From Bifiguratus adelaidae (Eukaryota; Mucoromycota; Endogonomycetes; Endogonales), in NCBI GenBank assembly GCA_002261195.1, contig MVBO01000075.1:1-64000 (forward strand): a stretch of 64,000 nucleotides of DNA, given 5' to 3'. Shown here in pieces: positions 1 to 11,694 of the stretch (position 1 is its first letter; each line of letters opens with the position of its first letter). The notes below the pieces were generated by a model that worked only from the letters and a program-made list of their open reading frames with translations, ran no database searches and was not told the origin of the DNA. The translations under genes and the position numbers were made by a program.

Positions 1-694
1 TTATATTCTGGTTAATGGATCGAATGCCGATTTTGCTGGCTATGCCGCGGCTGAGACCGATCGTCCTGGCACTTCTCCCTACCAAGTAATAGTCCTGCAT
101 GACCAGTACAATACGGCTCAATGTTCCCGAGGTGAGAAACACCCGGTCATGCAGGGATACAGCGTGTTCCCGGAACACAAAAAGCTTCCGCTCTAATCCA
201 AGTATGGTAAGTGCAAGAAGATCGATCCTCTATATGGTTATTTGTATTGAACGCGTACAAAAGAAGCAAATGTTCAAGCCCCTGAAAGAAGACAACTCGC
301 TCTGTGATTCTTTCATGCCATATGTATTCGCCTGTGCAAAACCAGCGTAAGAGATTCACGCGGTTCAGTGCCATTTTATGATCACGTAAATGGCACTGAG
401 CGGTCATTAGCTTGGGAACATTGCCGAAAACTAAGTAATTGACCAAGTACATTATTACAAAGATGGGAATGGAACGATCCTCTGATCGGTCCATGCATCA
501 GATGTTCAGCCATGCCGGATGTGTTCAAACCCGAGATCTGTCAGATATTGCAGCAATGAATGTTTTGTTCTCGGATGACGCTTGTCTCCTTCAACCCTAA
601 TCTATAAAGAGTTTTTCCTTTCCGTACATAAGCGCGGCCTTCCGCAACCAAGCTCTTTGACTCAGGCTCTTCAGCGCAGCTTCTCAAGCAAGCC
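1..694. other. Left edge, no gene resolved
   Basis: A frame open from the left edge ends at a stop near position 196 and could be the tail of a truncated gene, but its 64 residues match nothing I recognise. The rest shows no convincing coding exon. A TATA-like TATAAA at 603-608 lies about 90 bases before the start codon of the relic at 695. Confidence 0.4.
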
Positions 695-1062
695 ATGTTG
701 GGGTCCATTCACATTCTTTTTCTCTTGGCGTTTGCCATCTTAACTTTGGCCAGTCCCGAGTACGAAGCACCATACGGTCCATGCACACCACGATACCGCT
801 CCTAAGCACCATGCCACGGTTAAAGTAGCCACATACAAGCCTCCACAAGCGAGTGTTTTGCATGGCGAGGATTTTGAGTACTTCATCACCAAGTCCGTTG
901 CTGCTGGTTACACCCACCCATCTCACGTTCTCAAAGGACACGAAGCAGGTCTATCCATCTACAAATATCACGGATGGTCATGTCAACGTTTACAATCTCA
1001 ACAACACCGTGATCGATTTTGCAGGTTCCACGTTTGTCTACCAGAACGTCTTTCGTAATTGA
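695..1062 (+). pseudogene. Relic of a secreted protein, possibly a fungalysin (M36) propeptide
   Basis: An ATG opens a clear signal peptide (hydrophobic run FLLAFAILTLAS), but the frame stops after about 37 codons. A second frame continues with a His-rich stretch and reads to about 995. A third frame then carries NITDGHVNVYNLNNTVIDF and GSTFVYQ before a stop at 1062. That last piece resembles the conserved end of the fungalysin/thermolysin propeptide domain, whose members read roughly 'adGhVNV...gkVisfGsSF'. At least two frame changes are needed to join the parts and no splice sites explain them. No HEXXH catalytic domain follows. I infer a decayed secreted metalloprotease gene that kept its promoter (TATAAA at 603) and signal sequence. 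The family assignment is tentative. Confidence 0.4.
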
Positions 1063-2261
1063 ATGAGTGTCCAGCATTGTTTTGGTATATATCGGCATCT
1101 TGGCTCGCAGCTGACTATTGCTGAAGGCTATCGGCCGTTGGTGACTGTTTTATCATGTTGAGATGAGAGGTTGTGGAGGTCTAAGCCATGACATGCCAAT
1201 AATGTTTAGCATTGAGCGTTCCTTGCCGTTGATCGTCGTACGCTTGTCCCGTCTCGGGGACCAAAGAATCAGAATTTAATTAATTTGACAGCACGATCAT
1301 TTGGCAACCTCGTTCCTTGCATGTCCCGCTTTTGTCTTTAAGTCTTACGCGTCAATCCATGATGTTGTGCAAAAGTATGACGTGACTTAGGTACATGAAT
1401 ATGTCTCAAGAATTGGATTGACAAGGGAGAAAGGCCGGTGTACATGGGTGGTTACAAATGTGGAACTTTCCGCAGTTTTTTGGGAAGATATCTCCACGCA
1501 AACCGATCCAATCAATAGTCTCTTTATTACTTCTTTGCTATACAATCGAGGTAAAGTATGTTGACACATCGCGCCATCTATTACGGCACTTTGAAAGGTG
1601 GATTAGCCTATGAGCTGATGATAAAGTGGCTGCGACTGGGAGATTAGCCATTGAATTCGTCGCATTGGTGGACAATGTCTGGGCGGCCACTGCTTTACTG
1701 GTACGCAACTGGAAACTTTCGCGTAAGAAGGCCATGGTGGTGTAGTCTTCAATGGGAAAGTCGTTCGTGTTGATTGCCACACGAACCTGTCTATATCTTG
1801 ACAATATGCGCGTGTGCCGAGTAATGAGATCAACCTTCCAGTCGAGAATTGACTGTGTCAAGACAGTTGCACGTCCAGAAGCTTCGAAAGGCTGACTCGA
1901 CTTCCGTGTGCCAAGAGGGGAAGGACAAATTGCAAGGCGTGGTCGATTGCGTATATGGATTTATGAGTAGATAGGATCCGCTAAGAAATGGTGGTTCTTC
2001 AAGAGTTTGGCGACCTCGATTTGCTTATTGCTTTGCGGAAGGTTTGCCATGAAGACCTTGCTTGTACACCGAAAGAGTGCAAATCAAGTGTTTCTTGCCT
2101 TGCTTTGACACTTGAAGAAATGAGGCCAATAATATCTACTCAAGCCCTAAAGCTCGACTATTGCATGATAAGCTTAAGCAATGAGTTGGAACAATTGAAT
2201 ATCATTCCATTCTTTTAACTTAAGATACTTGTTCAACAATGTGAGGTGAGGTGTAATGAGT
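1063..2261. other. Region without a supported gene
   Basis: Open frames of 60-107 codons occur on both strands (longest 1538-1861 on the minus strand, and 1988-2218 on the plus strand). None shows a recognisable motif, splice pattern or signal peptide. They overlap each other and look like chance frames or decayed sequence. Confidence 0.4.
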
Positions 2262-3938
2262 CTATAACGTGTATCGGAATTCACCATAAGCAGAGCCTCT
2301 GGCTTCGACACCCATGGCATCCACTTTACGATTCTCACGCTTGAGCGCAAAGCGCAAGACGAGCACAAGAATGACAGAGAGGATTTGAAGGCAAAAATTG
2401 ACCAAGTGTGATTGAAAATAATATGGCGCATCCTTGTACATTTGTGACGCCAAGACGCCTGAACGGCATGAGTTGTGACCCATACATGGCAAACAAGGTA
2501 CTTACCAGATAGATTACCGCCCACGACGACGAGCCCGATCGCCAAAGCCGATCGCGTTGTGCCCAAGGAATTATCATTGTTCCACGCGATGAGTGTGGGG
2601 GCACTGGCAAAGCATAGCGTGGTAAGCATGGTGGCAAAGTATAACACACCAGCGCTCTTGACACTCAAGAGGATGATAAAGCCGACGATACAGATAATTT
2701 CCGAGACAAAGTTGTGGTATAGTCTGTCCTTGAAGCGGTCCGAGCTCCACGAAAAGAGAATAACCATGAGCAGGCCAAACATGTATACCGGGACGGTCAG
2801 ACCTTGATTGCCGGCAATGCTTGTGCTGATGTACATGTCCTGGATGATGGTTGGGAGGAAAAAGGCCAAGCTGTACACAGGACAAGATTGGCAGAAAAAA
2901 ATGAGGGTGTAGAGCCAAATCTTGTAATCAATCAAGCCTCTAGTCAGTTCCTTCCAGTGAATCTTTTGATCTGAAGCATCCGTATGGTCATCCTTCAGGC
3001 GACTGACCAGCCAAGCGCCTTCCTCCTCCGTAAAATATCGCCGCGAATTCTTGCTTCCAGGGAAATCAGGGAGAAAGAAGAAGACAATGATGCCCATTAG
3101 AATCGATGGAATGCCTTCAAGGATGAAGATCCATTGCCTATGATGTCTATAAGCCACATAAACTGAGTGAGGGTGTGAGTCTTACCAAGCATGGTGTCCA
3201 AGAGCACCATCCATGTACTGGATGCCTGTGGCCAACAGACCTCCAACAGCTGTTGCACGTACGCCAGGTCAGTCATAACATCTCCGACCCAAGATGTCAC
3301 CTACCTCCAGCGGCCGTTACGGCACAGACAATCGCACCCACGCGCTTTCCCATCTCCCGCCTAGTATACCAAAAGGAAAGGTAATAAAGAATACCGGGAT
3401 ACATGCCCGATTCAATGCATCCAGTGATGAGTCGGCAAACCAAGAGACCAGCATAGGTTGTGGCCACCGACATCAACATGACAATCGTGCCCCACGAGCA
3501 CATGATGAGTGGTATCCATCGGGAAGGACGAAATCTAGGTGCATATTAGCCTATGCCAGCCCAGTATGTTGCTTGCTTTACTTTTTCATGACCACATTAC
3601 TTGGTACTTCGCAGAGGATGTAGCCAAAGAAGAAGATGGACAAGATCCAGCCAAACTGATTGGCGTTCAGATGCAGATCAGTAGTCATGCCCGCTAGCTT
3701 TGCGTTTGCTATCACCATACGTTAGCTTCGGCTCACCTGGGCAGATCCACCACTTACAGATATTGATCCTATCCAAAAAGTTGAATACTTGACACAACCC
3801 CAAGATGGGCAACAGAAGGATATCCATCCTCCGCAACAGTCGTTTTTCATCGATCGTCCTTGCATCACTGTGTGAGAAAGCCGCCGAAATCTCCACGCGC
3901 TCCGACGTTTCTGGTGTCTGCTGCTCCTTCTCCGCCAT
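2262..3938 (-). CDS. MFS transporter, allantoate permease (Dal5/ACS) type
   Basis: Plasma-membrane major facilitator of the anion:cation symporter family, which takes up organic anions such as allantoate, nicotinate or other carboxylates; the substrate cannot be told here. The start is the ATG at 3938, giving an acidic N-terminal tail and then the first helix ILLLPILGLCQVFNFLDRINI, where FLDR-NI is the family signature. Further exons read QFGWILSIFFFGYILCEVPSN, then the VCRLITGCIESGMYPGILYY region with the conserved R..G..E.G..PG pattern, then the FILEGIPSILMGIIVFFFLPD loop, and finally helices to IGLVVVGGNLSG and SQMYKDAPYY, typical of ACS carriers. About five short introns (for example near 3720-3770, 3540-3590 and 2500) separate these pieces. 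The neighbour is a secreted polysaccharide lyase on the same strand, so a joint role in nutrient scavenging is possible but unproven. A GA-rich tract and a perfect TGACGTCA lie upstream. Confidence 0.85.
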
Positions 3939-4828
3939 CTTGATCTTCTACAAGTCGATGCAGGTCGGATAGAGCCTGTGAGATGAAAGCGAGAGAAGAG
4001 AGGTGAAGCAAAATTTTGCATTCCACGGGTTCGGAACAAACATACCTTGGACAGGGTAAGGGATGTCGGGATGATCTGTGCAACCGGGCAAGAGAGAGAG
4101 CGGGAGAGGTGGGGGCCAGCAACCCGGATGATGGCGTTATCCCCGGTGCCGAGGATGCAAGATGATTCCGTTGATTTGACGTCAAAGTCCGGGGGATGGT
4201 CGAGAAATGGGAAAGCCAAGGACAAGACTCTGGACAGGGAGAGAGAGCGAGGGACGAAGAGCATAAAGAGTTATCGATGGTTATGGACAAGACTAGGGGA
4301 GTGAAAGGTTCTTTACGGCGCTGGACTCGGTAAGCACTACCATAGCATCGTTCATCACATCTCGCCGCTGGTCCTTTGCCGCGGCTCTTGGACGCTGTCA
4401 GTGTCTTGACGTCCATTACTCCGGGGCCGCGAGTCTATCTACCTACGGTCGTCGCAATCTCACGGCTCAATGTCATCATTGTGAGCAAATCTCACTGGTA
4501 TGCCTTTTTGTTATTCAGTGCGTCTTTATGGGATGGCTTCAGGGGTATAGATAAGGCCCGCATGGCTGTCGCGCTTTGCTTTGGCGTGCTCAATGGTTTT
4601 GCCTTGTGGGATTGGAGGCTGCTCTGGCATGTCCCCTCGCGAAAAATTTGTCCATCGAGCGCAAAGATGCCGCTCAGGGTTACATCAAGCGACAAAGAGC
4701 GGGAAGCGCGAGCACGAGGTTTCTTTGGCATGAGCTCAAGCGGCGCAAACACAAATGAGATGGGAATACAACAAGGTGTCCATTGGAAACAGGACTGGAA
4801 CTACTCCTATACATATACATTAAGGCCA
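3939..4828. other. Intergenic: transporter promoter and lyase downstream region
   Basis: Long open frames run through here on both strands, but their composition is low complexity (purine-rich GAGAGA tracts) and no motif or splice pattern supports a protein. I read it as the 5' region of the transporter (start 3938) plus unassigned sequence beyond the lyase stop at 4829. Confidence 0.5.
4177..4184. promoter_or_regulatory. CRE palindrome upstream of MFS gene
   Basis: A perfect TGACGTCA, the binding site of CREB/ATF-type bZIP factors, lies about 240 bases before the transporter start. It sits in a region rich in GAGAGA tracts (about 4089-4110 and 4240-4250). Function is inferred from the motif only. 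Confidence 0.35.
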
Positions 4829-7381
4829 TCAAAGAGCCAAAACGCCCGACATTGTACTTCCAGCATCATTATCGGTTGGTAGGGTGACGGTCAATGTGAC
4901 CTGATTTTGCTTCTGTTGACAACTGAAACCAGTGGATGCCGTCTTTGGGCACTTGAGCAAGGCATTGGACAGTGTGAGGGTGATGTCTCCTTGTGTTTGC
5001 GTGGGGTCAGACACGTGGACGTTCACTTGACGGTTGTGGATATCGAGCTTCACCATCACAATGGCTGGTGCATTGACAGAAAGCGAAAACAAGCTACCAT
5101 GCGAACCTAGATAATTTGACAAGGACAGGTGCTGAGGGATCGAGAGTGTTCCTGCTTGCCAAAAGACGGTGTCCAGCGTTAGCTCGGTGTTATGGAAGAC
5201 TGCCGACAACTGAGGAGTATTCGACACGACTTGAATCAAGGCCTTGAGCAATGGGACCTGTTTTTGGAATGTACTATAATTCACATCAACCGCACTGATG
5301 TAGGCAAGTGAATTGCCTGAACTGTTGGAATGCGTGATCCATGACTTGAACACGTTGGTCGTGACCACATTGGTGTCAATGGCGATGGAAGACCAGTTTC
5401 CAGACTGTTGACTTGGAGATACCGACAGGGTAGGCGCTGATTGATCGAGAAAGACGTAACCGAGATTGTCATGCCATAACCAAGCTGGATTGGTATAATT
5501 GGTCGTCGTATTGGTGGTTGTAGGCATGTCGGTATTGGCAGAGGTGTAGACGTTGCCATTGAGCTTACGTTGATCCAAGACAGAATAAAGAGGCGATGCC
5601 GTTTGGGTGGAGATGTTGTTACCCAGAACAACGTACTGATTATCAAAGAAGAACCAGGCCTTGTTCCAAGTGGTGGCACCATGGCCCAATGGGTCGGAAT
5701 ACATCATGGCGGCGACACCAATCGATCCGTCGGAAACACCTCCCACAAAGCTGTCGAGACCGAATGTGCTTGCCAGGGAACATGTCAAAGGATCCGCACC
5801 ATAGGCCACGGTAATGCCGGGTAGCAGGTACCAATCCCAGGTGGGGAAGATGTCGACATACTCATTTCCAGACAAGTAGGTGTAGACAAAACCATCGGAA
5901 AGATGGTAACCCTTGATGTTTTGGAGATTCACGCACTCGTTGTTGCGTATGCGAGACGAGAACATCTTGAGCGATATGATGTAATTGTCCCGACGCATAA
6001 TCTATTGAGCACAAGTGTCAATATGGCACCGCACTGAATGCCTTCGCCTACCATGTAGTCTGCATTCCAAAACATCCTGTTGCCATTCAACTTGCCCGGA
6101 TTGGCTGTGTTGCCTGTGCTGCGCAAGCGTTGCTCAGAAGCCGATATTTGAGGATACTCCGACCATGTGCTGGTAGCGTTTGGATATTGCTGGATATTCA
6201 CGTCAAAGGGTGAATAGCTGCTCATGGACACCATACGTCCCAAACAAGAGTACTCCCAGCGTAAGGTACCATTGACCGAATCGTAGAAGCTCATCCACTC
6301 GGTACCCTCCAAAAGATTGGCGAAAATGGCCTTTTGAGCATCCGTTGCCTCAAAGGGGGTACCTGCCGCTTCGGCGGCGAATAAGAGGAAATCGTTCATA
6401 AAAACCATGCCATAATTGCCCGTGTAAAGGACACCATCATGTTGGAAGAAGGATCCATCGGCCTTGATGCCTAGCAGGATGGACTATGGATCAGGGTCCT
6501 TCGAGCATCAGCACCATCTACACCTACCATCATTTGGATTTGGCTCAATCATGACTTGACCGTTGGCATGAGCGAAAACATCAGCCATTAATGTTTGATT
6601 GTTGGTGAAGAGAGCAAGAGCAAGACCGACACTAGAAACATCCAAGGTGTTGGCTCCCGTGAGATAGCCAATCCCGTAGACAAATTTGTCAATTTGAGAC
6701 CATGATCGAGACATGATACGCGTGCATCCAGCCGTTTGGTTGGCATTCAGTCCCTGCTGCGCGAACACACAGGCGACGCTCGCCGGCTTCGGGACACCAA
6801 TGACTTGATCGTACCAATTGGTGTTCCAGAGCCCGGGAGTACCACACGGACAGGTGCTGTTTGCCAGGCCACCCTCGGCAATACAATCATCTGACGAGTA
6901 GTCATTGCTGAACCAGTAATTCATGGCCGATTGAATCTTTCCATATAAGGCTGTATTGTTTTGAGGCTGGGTATACCAGCTGATCGCCATAGCAGCTTAT
7001 GAATGTCGAGCGTCAGTACATTTGTTACGGATGGGTCATCATCTCTCGGTCTACTTACAGAGACGACTCCAGTGACTGATGGCCGGCCAACTAGCTCGTC
7101 TGGCCGGACAGCCGCTTGTATAATCAATGTCCGGCCATGAACCACTGGCAGACAATGAATTTGCCCTAGTCGTGAGCGCCAATGAGTTTTGCGCATCATT
7201 TAAAATCAGCACAGTCTTACCAGGTTTTCACCTTGCTCACCGAAGTCATATTGATCTGCGCTTGCATATAGGTTTGCTGCACCGAAGCCAGTGATCCAGT
7301 GGTGGTCGGCGCGGCCACGGCACCCTGTAGCATCAAGCAGGCAACCAAGCAGGCTACCACTGCTTCTTTGAGCGTTAACAT
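4829..7381 (-). CDS. Secreted polysaccharide lyase family 8 (hyaluronate/chondroitin/xanthan lyase-like)
   Basis: Predicted secreted enzyme that cleaves uronic-acid polysaccharides by beta-elimination. The ATG at 7381 starts a signal peptide (VVACLVACLMLQGAVAA). A second exon carries GSWPDIDY and SWPAISHWSRL, the usual start of the alpha/alpha-toroid. The third has NWYDQVIGVPK, where family 8 enzymes place the catalytic Asn. The fourth has DGSFFQHDGVLYTGNYG, matching the catalytic His and Tyr, then RMFWNADYM. The last long exon starts RRDNYIISLKMFSSR, then NNECVNLQNIKGYHLSDG and the TWDWYLLPGIT segment, and ends in beta-sandwich sequence. Introns near 7075-7220, 6990-7050, 6480-6530 and 6001-6051 account for the frame changes. 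A TATATAAA lies at 7416-7423, just before the start. All expected catalytic residues are visible. Substrate cannot be decided from sequence. Confidence 0.88.
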
Positions 7382-7415
7382 GGTGTGAAATATCGGTGGC
7401 GATCACAAGACAGGC

Positions 7416-7423
7416 TTTATATA
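7416..7423 (-). promoter_or_regulatory. TATA box of the polysaccharide lyase gene
   Basis: TATATAAA on the minus strand, about 35 bases before the lyase ATG at 7381. The short distance implies a short leader. Confidence 0.45.
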
Positions 7424-8269
7424 TGGACAACGCGAACGCTTTACCCCGCACTAAGACCTTTCAGCACATTTCCTTTTACGGATGAAGTTCCTTTCTAGGA
7501 AATGCTCGTCGGGTAGGACGGACGTCCAAGAGGGCAACCTGCCAAACGCGGAGGATCCGGTAAAATAAAACCCCTGGATAAGTGCGGTGTTTTGGCATCA
7601 CCGACCAACGAGACGTGATCTAAGGAAATAAGTCGGAGATCGCTTGAAAGCAGAACCAAGAAATAAACCAATCTCATTGATCGAGTCTAAGATGATCAAA
7701 GTTCAAAACGGAAACATTAGACATGTAGGAAGACGTGTTTGTATACTCGGCAACCGACAAGTGCAGCTCGCGTGATCAGCGGCCCCCAACTCGGTGCCAG
7801 TCAAGAAATTCCAGCTCAGCATGGCCTGGGAAATTGCATGTCGCCATCCACACGCTTGAATGGTACGCTAGTTGGTGAGGAAGGAAATTCCTGCCAAACA
7901 ATGCATTCGGAGATACGCCAGCTATAGACAATTTACTGAAAATGTCCATTTTGAGACCTGCCAATATCTTATTCCTAACGACCGGGTATCATGCTCAAGA
8001 ACAAGACCCTAATGCGACTAACTCGGATGGTCTCGGAAGTCTTAGCGCACCTGGACAAAAGAAAATGACAGAGAGAGAGAGAGCGATAACGGTATTGCTA
8101 CCATGGCCGTTGTCCCATACCTATCATCAACATACATTTTCCCTTCCTCCCTCCTCCACTCTCTCCTTTTTTACCCTACCCCTCGTTCTCTCGCGTGCTC
8201 CACTTTCTCTGCTGAAAGAAAGTCACGACAAAAAATATTGTTTCGCTCGGAGCTACATCGGCGCAATCC
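7424..8269. other. Intergenic between lyase and PRPP synthetase
   Basis: No supported gene. Contains a GAGAGAGAGAG tract near 8070 and a pyrimidine-rich stretch at about 8138-8215 (CTCTCTCC, TTTTTTACC). I interpret this as core promoter and leader of the PRPP synthetase that starts at 8270. Confidence 0.5.
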
Positions 8270-9946
8270 ATGAGGAACACAAAGATCATTGCTGGGTCAT
8301 CACACCCAGAGCTGGCGAAGCTGATATGCGACAGGCTTGGAGTATCTCAGACACCAATTACGACAAAGAAATTCAGCAACAAGGAAACCGGTGTCGACAT
8401 TGGTAAGTGAGAAAGGCATGGAGTGCGAATGCGTAGACCTGCGCAAAGACTAGACATGACGGGGGTCATGTCTCCGGAATTCAAAGCTGAAACTGGTGTC
8501 TTGCATCACATTTAGGCGTTTCTGTACGGAATGAAGACGTTTACATCATTCAGTCGGGTTCCGCCAAAACCAACGACCACGTTATGGAGCTTCTCATTAT
8601 GATTAGTGCTTGCAAGATTGCAAGTGCAAAGCGAATCACTGCTATATTACCCTACTTTCCATACTGCAAACAGAGCAAGAAGAAGGCATACCGTAGCGCA
8701 ATCACTGCCAAGTGTAAGTTTTAGTTGCTTAAGTCTGCGCTTTCCGCTGGATACTCACACTTATCACCAAATACAGTGATTGCTAATATGCTTGCCGTCG
8801 CTGGTGTGGATCATGTGATTGTATGTATGCTCGTATTTTGCATTGCTACAAGTGACTAATGATCCTCTAGACCATGGATTTGCATGCATCGCAAATGCAA
8901 GGGTTTTTCAACCGACCTGTCGACAATCTGTACGCCGAGCCCAGTATCAGGAAATGGATCATGAGCAATGTGCCAGAGTGGGAACGAGCTGTGGTCGTTT
9001 CGAAAAATGCTGGAGGAGCCAAGCGGTAAGTCCTCCTTTACACAACAAATTCACGCCATTGCTAACAAAATGAACAGTGTAACATCCCTGGCCGACTCGC
9101 TTGGATTGGATTTTGCTCTCATTCACAAGGATAGATCTCGACCCCACCATATCAATCCACATGCCGCTGCATGTCATTCACAGAACGGCTACAGCAATGT
9201 TATATCGCGTATGGAAGACGATGACGATGATGACGACGACGAGGATCGTCATGTCCGTGCCATGAACATGAGCGTCAGCAGCGTGAGCCTCAATGAGAGT
9301 CACAATGGACATTATTTCGATGGCTACGAGGATGATAGAGCTTCGGTTGCGAGCACCATCCCCGAAGAAATGTCTGCTGCCGTAAGCGTTGTGGCTGACG
9401 ATGATGGTGAGGAGAGCCTCATTACACTCGTTGGAGACGTCAGAGGCCGCATTGCTTTCTTGGTGGTAAGCATATAGCATTGGTTAACCGTGAAAAAGGT
9501 CTGAAGCTCACTTGGACCTCTCAGGATGACATGGTCGATGGGTGCTCTTCATTTTTGAATGCCGCATCACATCTCATGACAAAGTGTGGAGCGAAAGCTG
9601 TCTACATTATCGCTACACATGGCGTGCTCAGTGGTTCCAGTGCCCGAGAAATCCAACAATGCCGCCATGTCCACAAGGTAGATATGAAATTTTGTTTTGG
9701 GTCCAAGTGCAACACGTTTTCTGATGTTTTTGTTCAGCTCGTCGTCACCAACACATATCCTATCCCGAAAAACAAGCACGACGATTGTCCCAAAATGGAG
9801 ATTATTGACATTTCTGCTACATTGGCTGAAGCTATTCGGCGAACAGTAAGTCGACCGTTTTTCTTTGCAGTTCAAAATCTGATGCCTGCCCTTAGCACAA
9901 TGGCGAAAGCATTTCATACCTCTTTAGGAATGCCGACTTTTCCTAG
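8270..9946 (+). CDS. Ribose-phosphate pyrophosphokinase (PRPP synthetase) with long acidic insertion
   Basis: Makes 5-phosphoribosyl-1-diphosphate from ribose-5-phosphate and ATP for purine, pyrimidine, His and Trp synthesis in the cytosol. The ATG at 8270 gives [19 protein letters not shown], and exon 1 ends at 8402 with a phase-1 junction to the exon at 8516 ([15 protein letters not shown]). Later exons carry [20 protein letters not shown] (flexible ATP loop), [13 protein letters not shown], the [14 protein letters not shown]-binding loop, ATHGVLSG, and the C-terminal [10 protein letters not shown]. The protein ends [15 protein letters not shown]. Between the DFALIHKDR segment and [14 protein letters not shown] sits an insertion of about 80-90 residues (about 9140-9410) with an Asp/Glu run and Ser-rich sequence. 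This is like the non-homologous regions of yeast Prs1/Prs5 and suggests a regulatory or signalling paralogue. About six introns. Confidence 0.92.
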
Positions 9947-10175
9947 ATGGCGTCGTCAACCCAACTGTTACATCTTGTATTTTACCCCCTCTTGAAAGCA
10001 TTACATGTGTACTCGTCTTCACAGCAAATTCAGTGACATGATAAAGTTGCATCCCATCCCTTCCTGGCCCTCTTTAACCATCCACGCTATGGTGCACACA
10101 AGCTTCAGATCAGGATAATTCAAACATTTTTATATACACATGTACAGATGCCATGTATTATAGCCATCAATGACT

Positions 10176-11486
10176 CTACATGGCCGGTGTGCGTTGCCGC
10201 TTCATTCGATAATCCTCCATGGGTCGCACCTGCTCATACCCATACTCATACACAAATGACTGTCGTCCAGAGACGGCTTTAGGCGGATAGAGGGGAGCTC
10301 GACGTGGTTGAGGTGATTCGTAGAGGTGGTGCTTGCGTTTGGAAGGATAGGTCAACAAGTCCTTGTCGTTCGACCATGGATTGAGCTGGGAAGGCGTTGA
10401 TGGAGCAGAGGGGATGGACGAACGGACGGAGGGGGTCTTGGGGAAGGACCGAGCGAGACGGTATCCCTCGCCTTGCGTCGTCATGACGCGTTCATAAACA
10501 TCGCCAACCGGTCGGCTTCTAGGAGCGGAAGGAGAATACAACGGTTCGATGGTCTCGTGATGAACCTTTGGTGTTCCAAAGTGATCCTTCTTCCAGGGTC
10601 GTACGTTGGAGCGCGGGTAACCGTACCTGGGTGCCTCAAAGTCGGCCTTAGTGCCTGATCCGAAGATGAAGACATTGTTGGGTGCAGTCGTGGAGGAGGG
10701 CCTTCGAATCATGCCTTTTCCCATCGACGTAGACGGAGGACCGCGTCGTGTAACAGGTGAGATTGGCGAAGGACCATCGGTTCGAGAAATCGTAGAGGTG
10801 TACTGCCGAAGAGCTGCCGAACCGAGTCGGTTAGGCGCTGGTTTGGGTCGCATTCCATAGTCCGTGTCTGTCTTGCATTGCATGGTAGGCGTCGTGTTGA
10901 GAGGTCGCCGCGGTCGGCTGTTGGTTTGCGGAGGTCTGGTCGGCAAAGGCATTCGAGATGTCATTTGAGGAGGTCGGACAGACATGTGCGATACAGGCTT
11001 GGGCAGGGTTCGCTTCGCCGTCAGCAATCTTGGCACCTCTGGAAGTCTGGAAGCGTAATGTGAGGCCGGCTCACGCTGAGGTACAGCCCCAAAGACATCT
11101 CTGGGTTCGTCGAGCAACGGGTTGTTGAAGTAGTCGTCAAAATCATCCGATAGAAAGTTTTCAAAGGCGTTGGGCTCTAGGATGGGAGAAAAGTTGGTTA
11201 AATCACGTACACCGAAAGGTGACAGATACTTGCGATGATTCAGAGTTCGAAACAAGGCGACGCTCTCTTTACGCCAGTCTGCGCCGTTGATAGATAGGCC
11301 GAAAGCGTTGGCACTCTTGTTGATCTTGAGCTTTGTAAAGGCGTTATTGCACGCCGAAGGTTGTTTGGCCTCGCTTGTGATGTTTAGCTTGGAAAGATCA
11401 AGTTCGGGCAAGTCGGCATCCTCATCTACCGTATTATCACGCTTAACGTCGATGATAGGGGGAGTGTTTGTGTCCACTGCGGTCAT
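10176..11486 (-). CDS. Uncharacterised disordered basic protein
   Basis: One long uninterrupted frame of about 436 residues from the ATG at 11486. I do not recognise a family. The first about 150 residues are acidic and mixed, with a possibly structured part around WRKESVALFRTLNHRKYLSPF. The remainder is rich in Pro, Arg, Ser and Thr with many short basic clusters (for example KRKHH near 10330 and MKRQR at the very end), typical of an intrinsically disordered nuclear protein with basic localisation signals. The frame continues upstream to 11591, but the extra residues look like leader sequence, so I prefer the inner ATG followed by MTAVDTNTPP. It converges with the PRPP synthetase gene, 229 bases away. 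Confidence 0.6.
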   Translation of the reverse strand: MTAVDTNTPPIIDVKRDNTVDEDADLPELDLSKLNITSEAKQPSACNNAFTKLKINKSANAFGLSINGADWRKESVALFRTLNHRKYLSPFGVRDLTNFSPILEPNAFENFLSDDFDDYFNNPLLDEPRDVFGAVPQREPASHYASRLPEVPRLLTAKRTLPKPVSHMSVRPPQMTSRMPLPTRPPQTNSRPRRPLNTTPTMQCKTDTDYGMRPKPAPNRLGSAALRQYTSTISRTDGPSPISPVTRRGPPSTSMGKGMIRRPSSTTAPNNVFIFGSGTKADFEAPRYGYPRSNVRPWKKDHFGTPKVHHETIEPLYSPSAPRSRPVGDVYERVMTTQGEGYRLARSFPKTPSVRSSIPSAPSTPSQLNPWSNDKDLLTYPSKRKHHLYESPQPRRAPLYPPKAVSGRQSFVYEYGYEQVRPMEDYRMKRQRTPAM

Positions 11487-11694
11487 GGTAAAGGATCGTG
11501 AGTGTAAATAAAGAAAGAACAAGGAGGTGGAGTAGTAAATCATGGTCTGATCTAGGATATCCTCCGAAACGCCAGAGTAGGACAAAAGCATTGTTTATGT
11601 GTCCAAATTAGGCAATCAGCGACGGTTGCCATTGTTCGCCTTGGCCATTCCCGCGCAGCATCAGGTGTCGTCGCTGGCTTTCAAAAACCTCTGT

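Noticed and set aside
3722..4416. Two overlapping minus-strand frames of about 180 codons
   Set aside because: They run through purine/pyrimidine tracts in the transporter promoter and out of frame over its first exon; Ser/Leu/Arg-rich chance translation.
4376..4882. 168-codon plus-strand frame
   Set aside because: No domain or signal, and it runs into the 3' end of the well-supported lyase gene on the other strand.
9210..9245. GAT/GAC repeat as a separate microsatellite
   Set aside because: It is inside the PRPP synthetase coding frame and encodes the acidic run, so it is reported with that gene.
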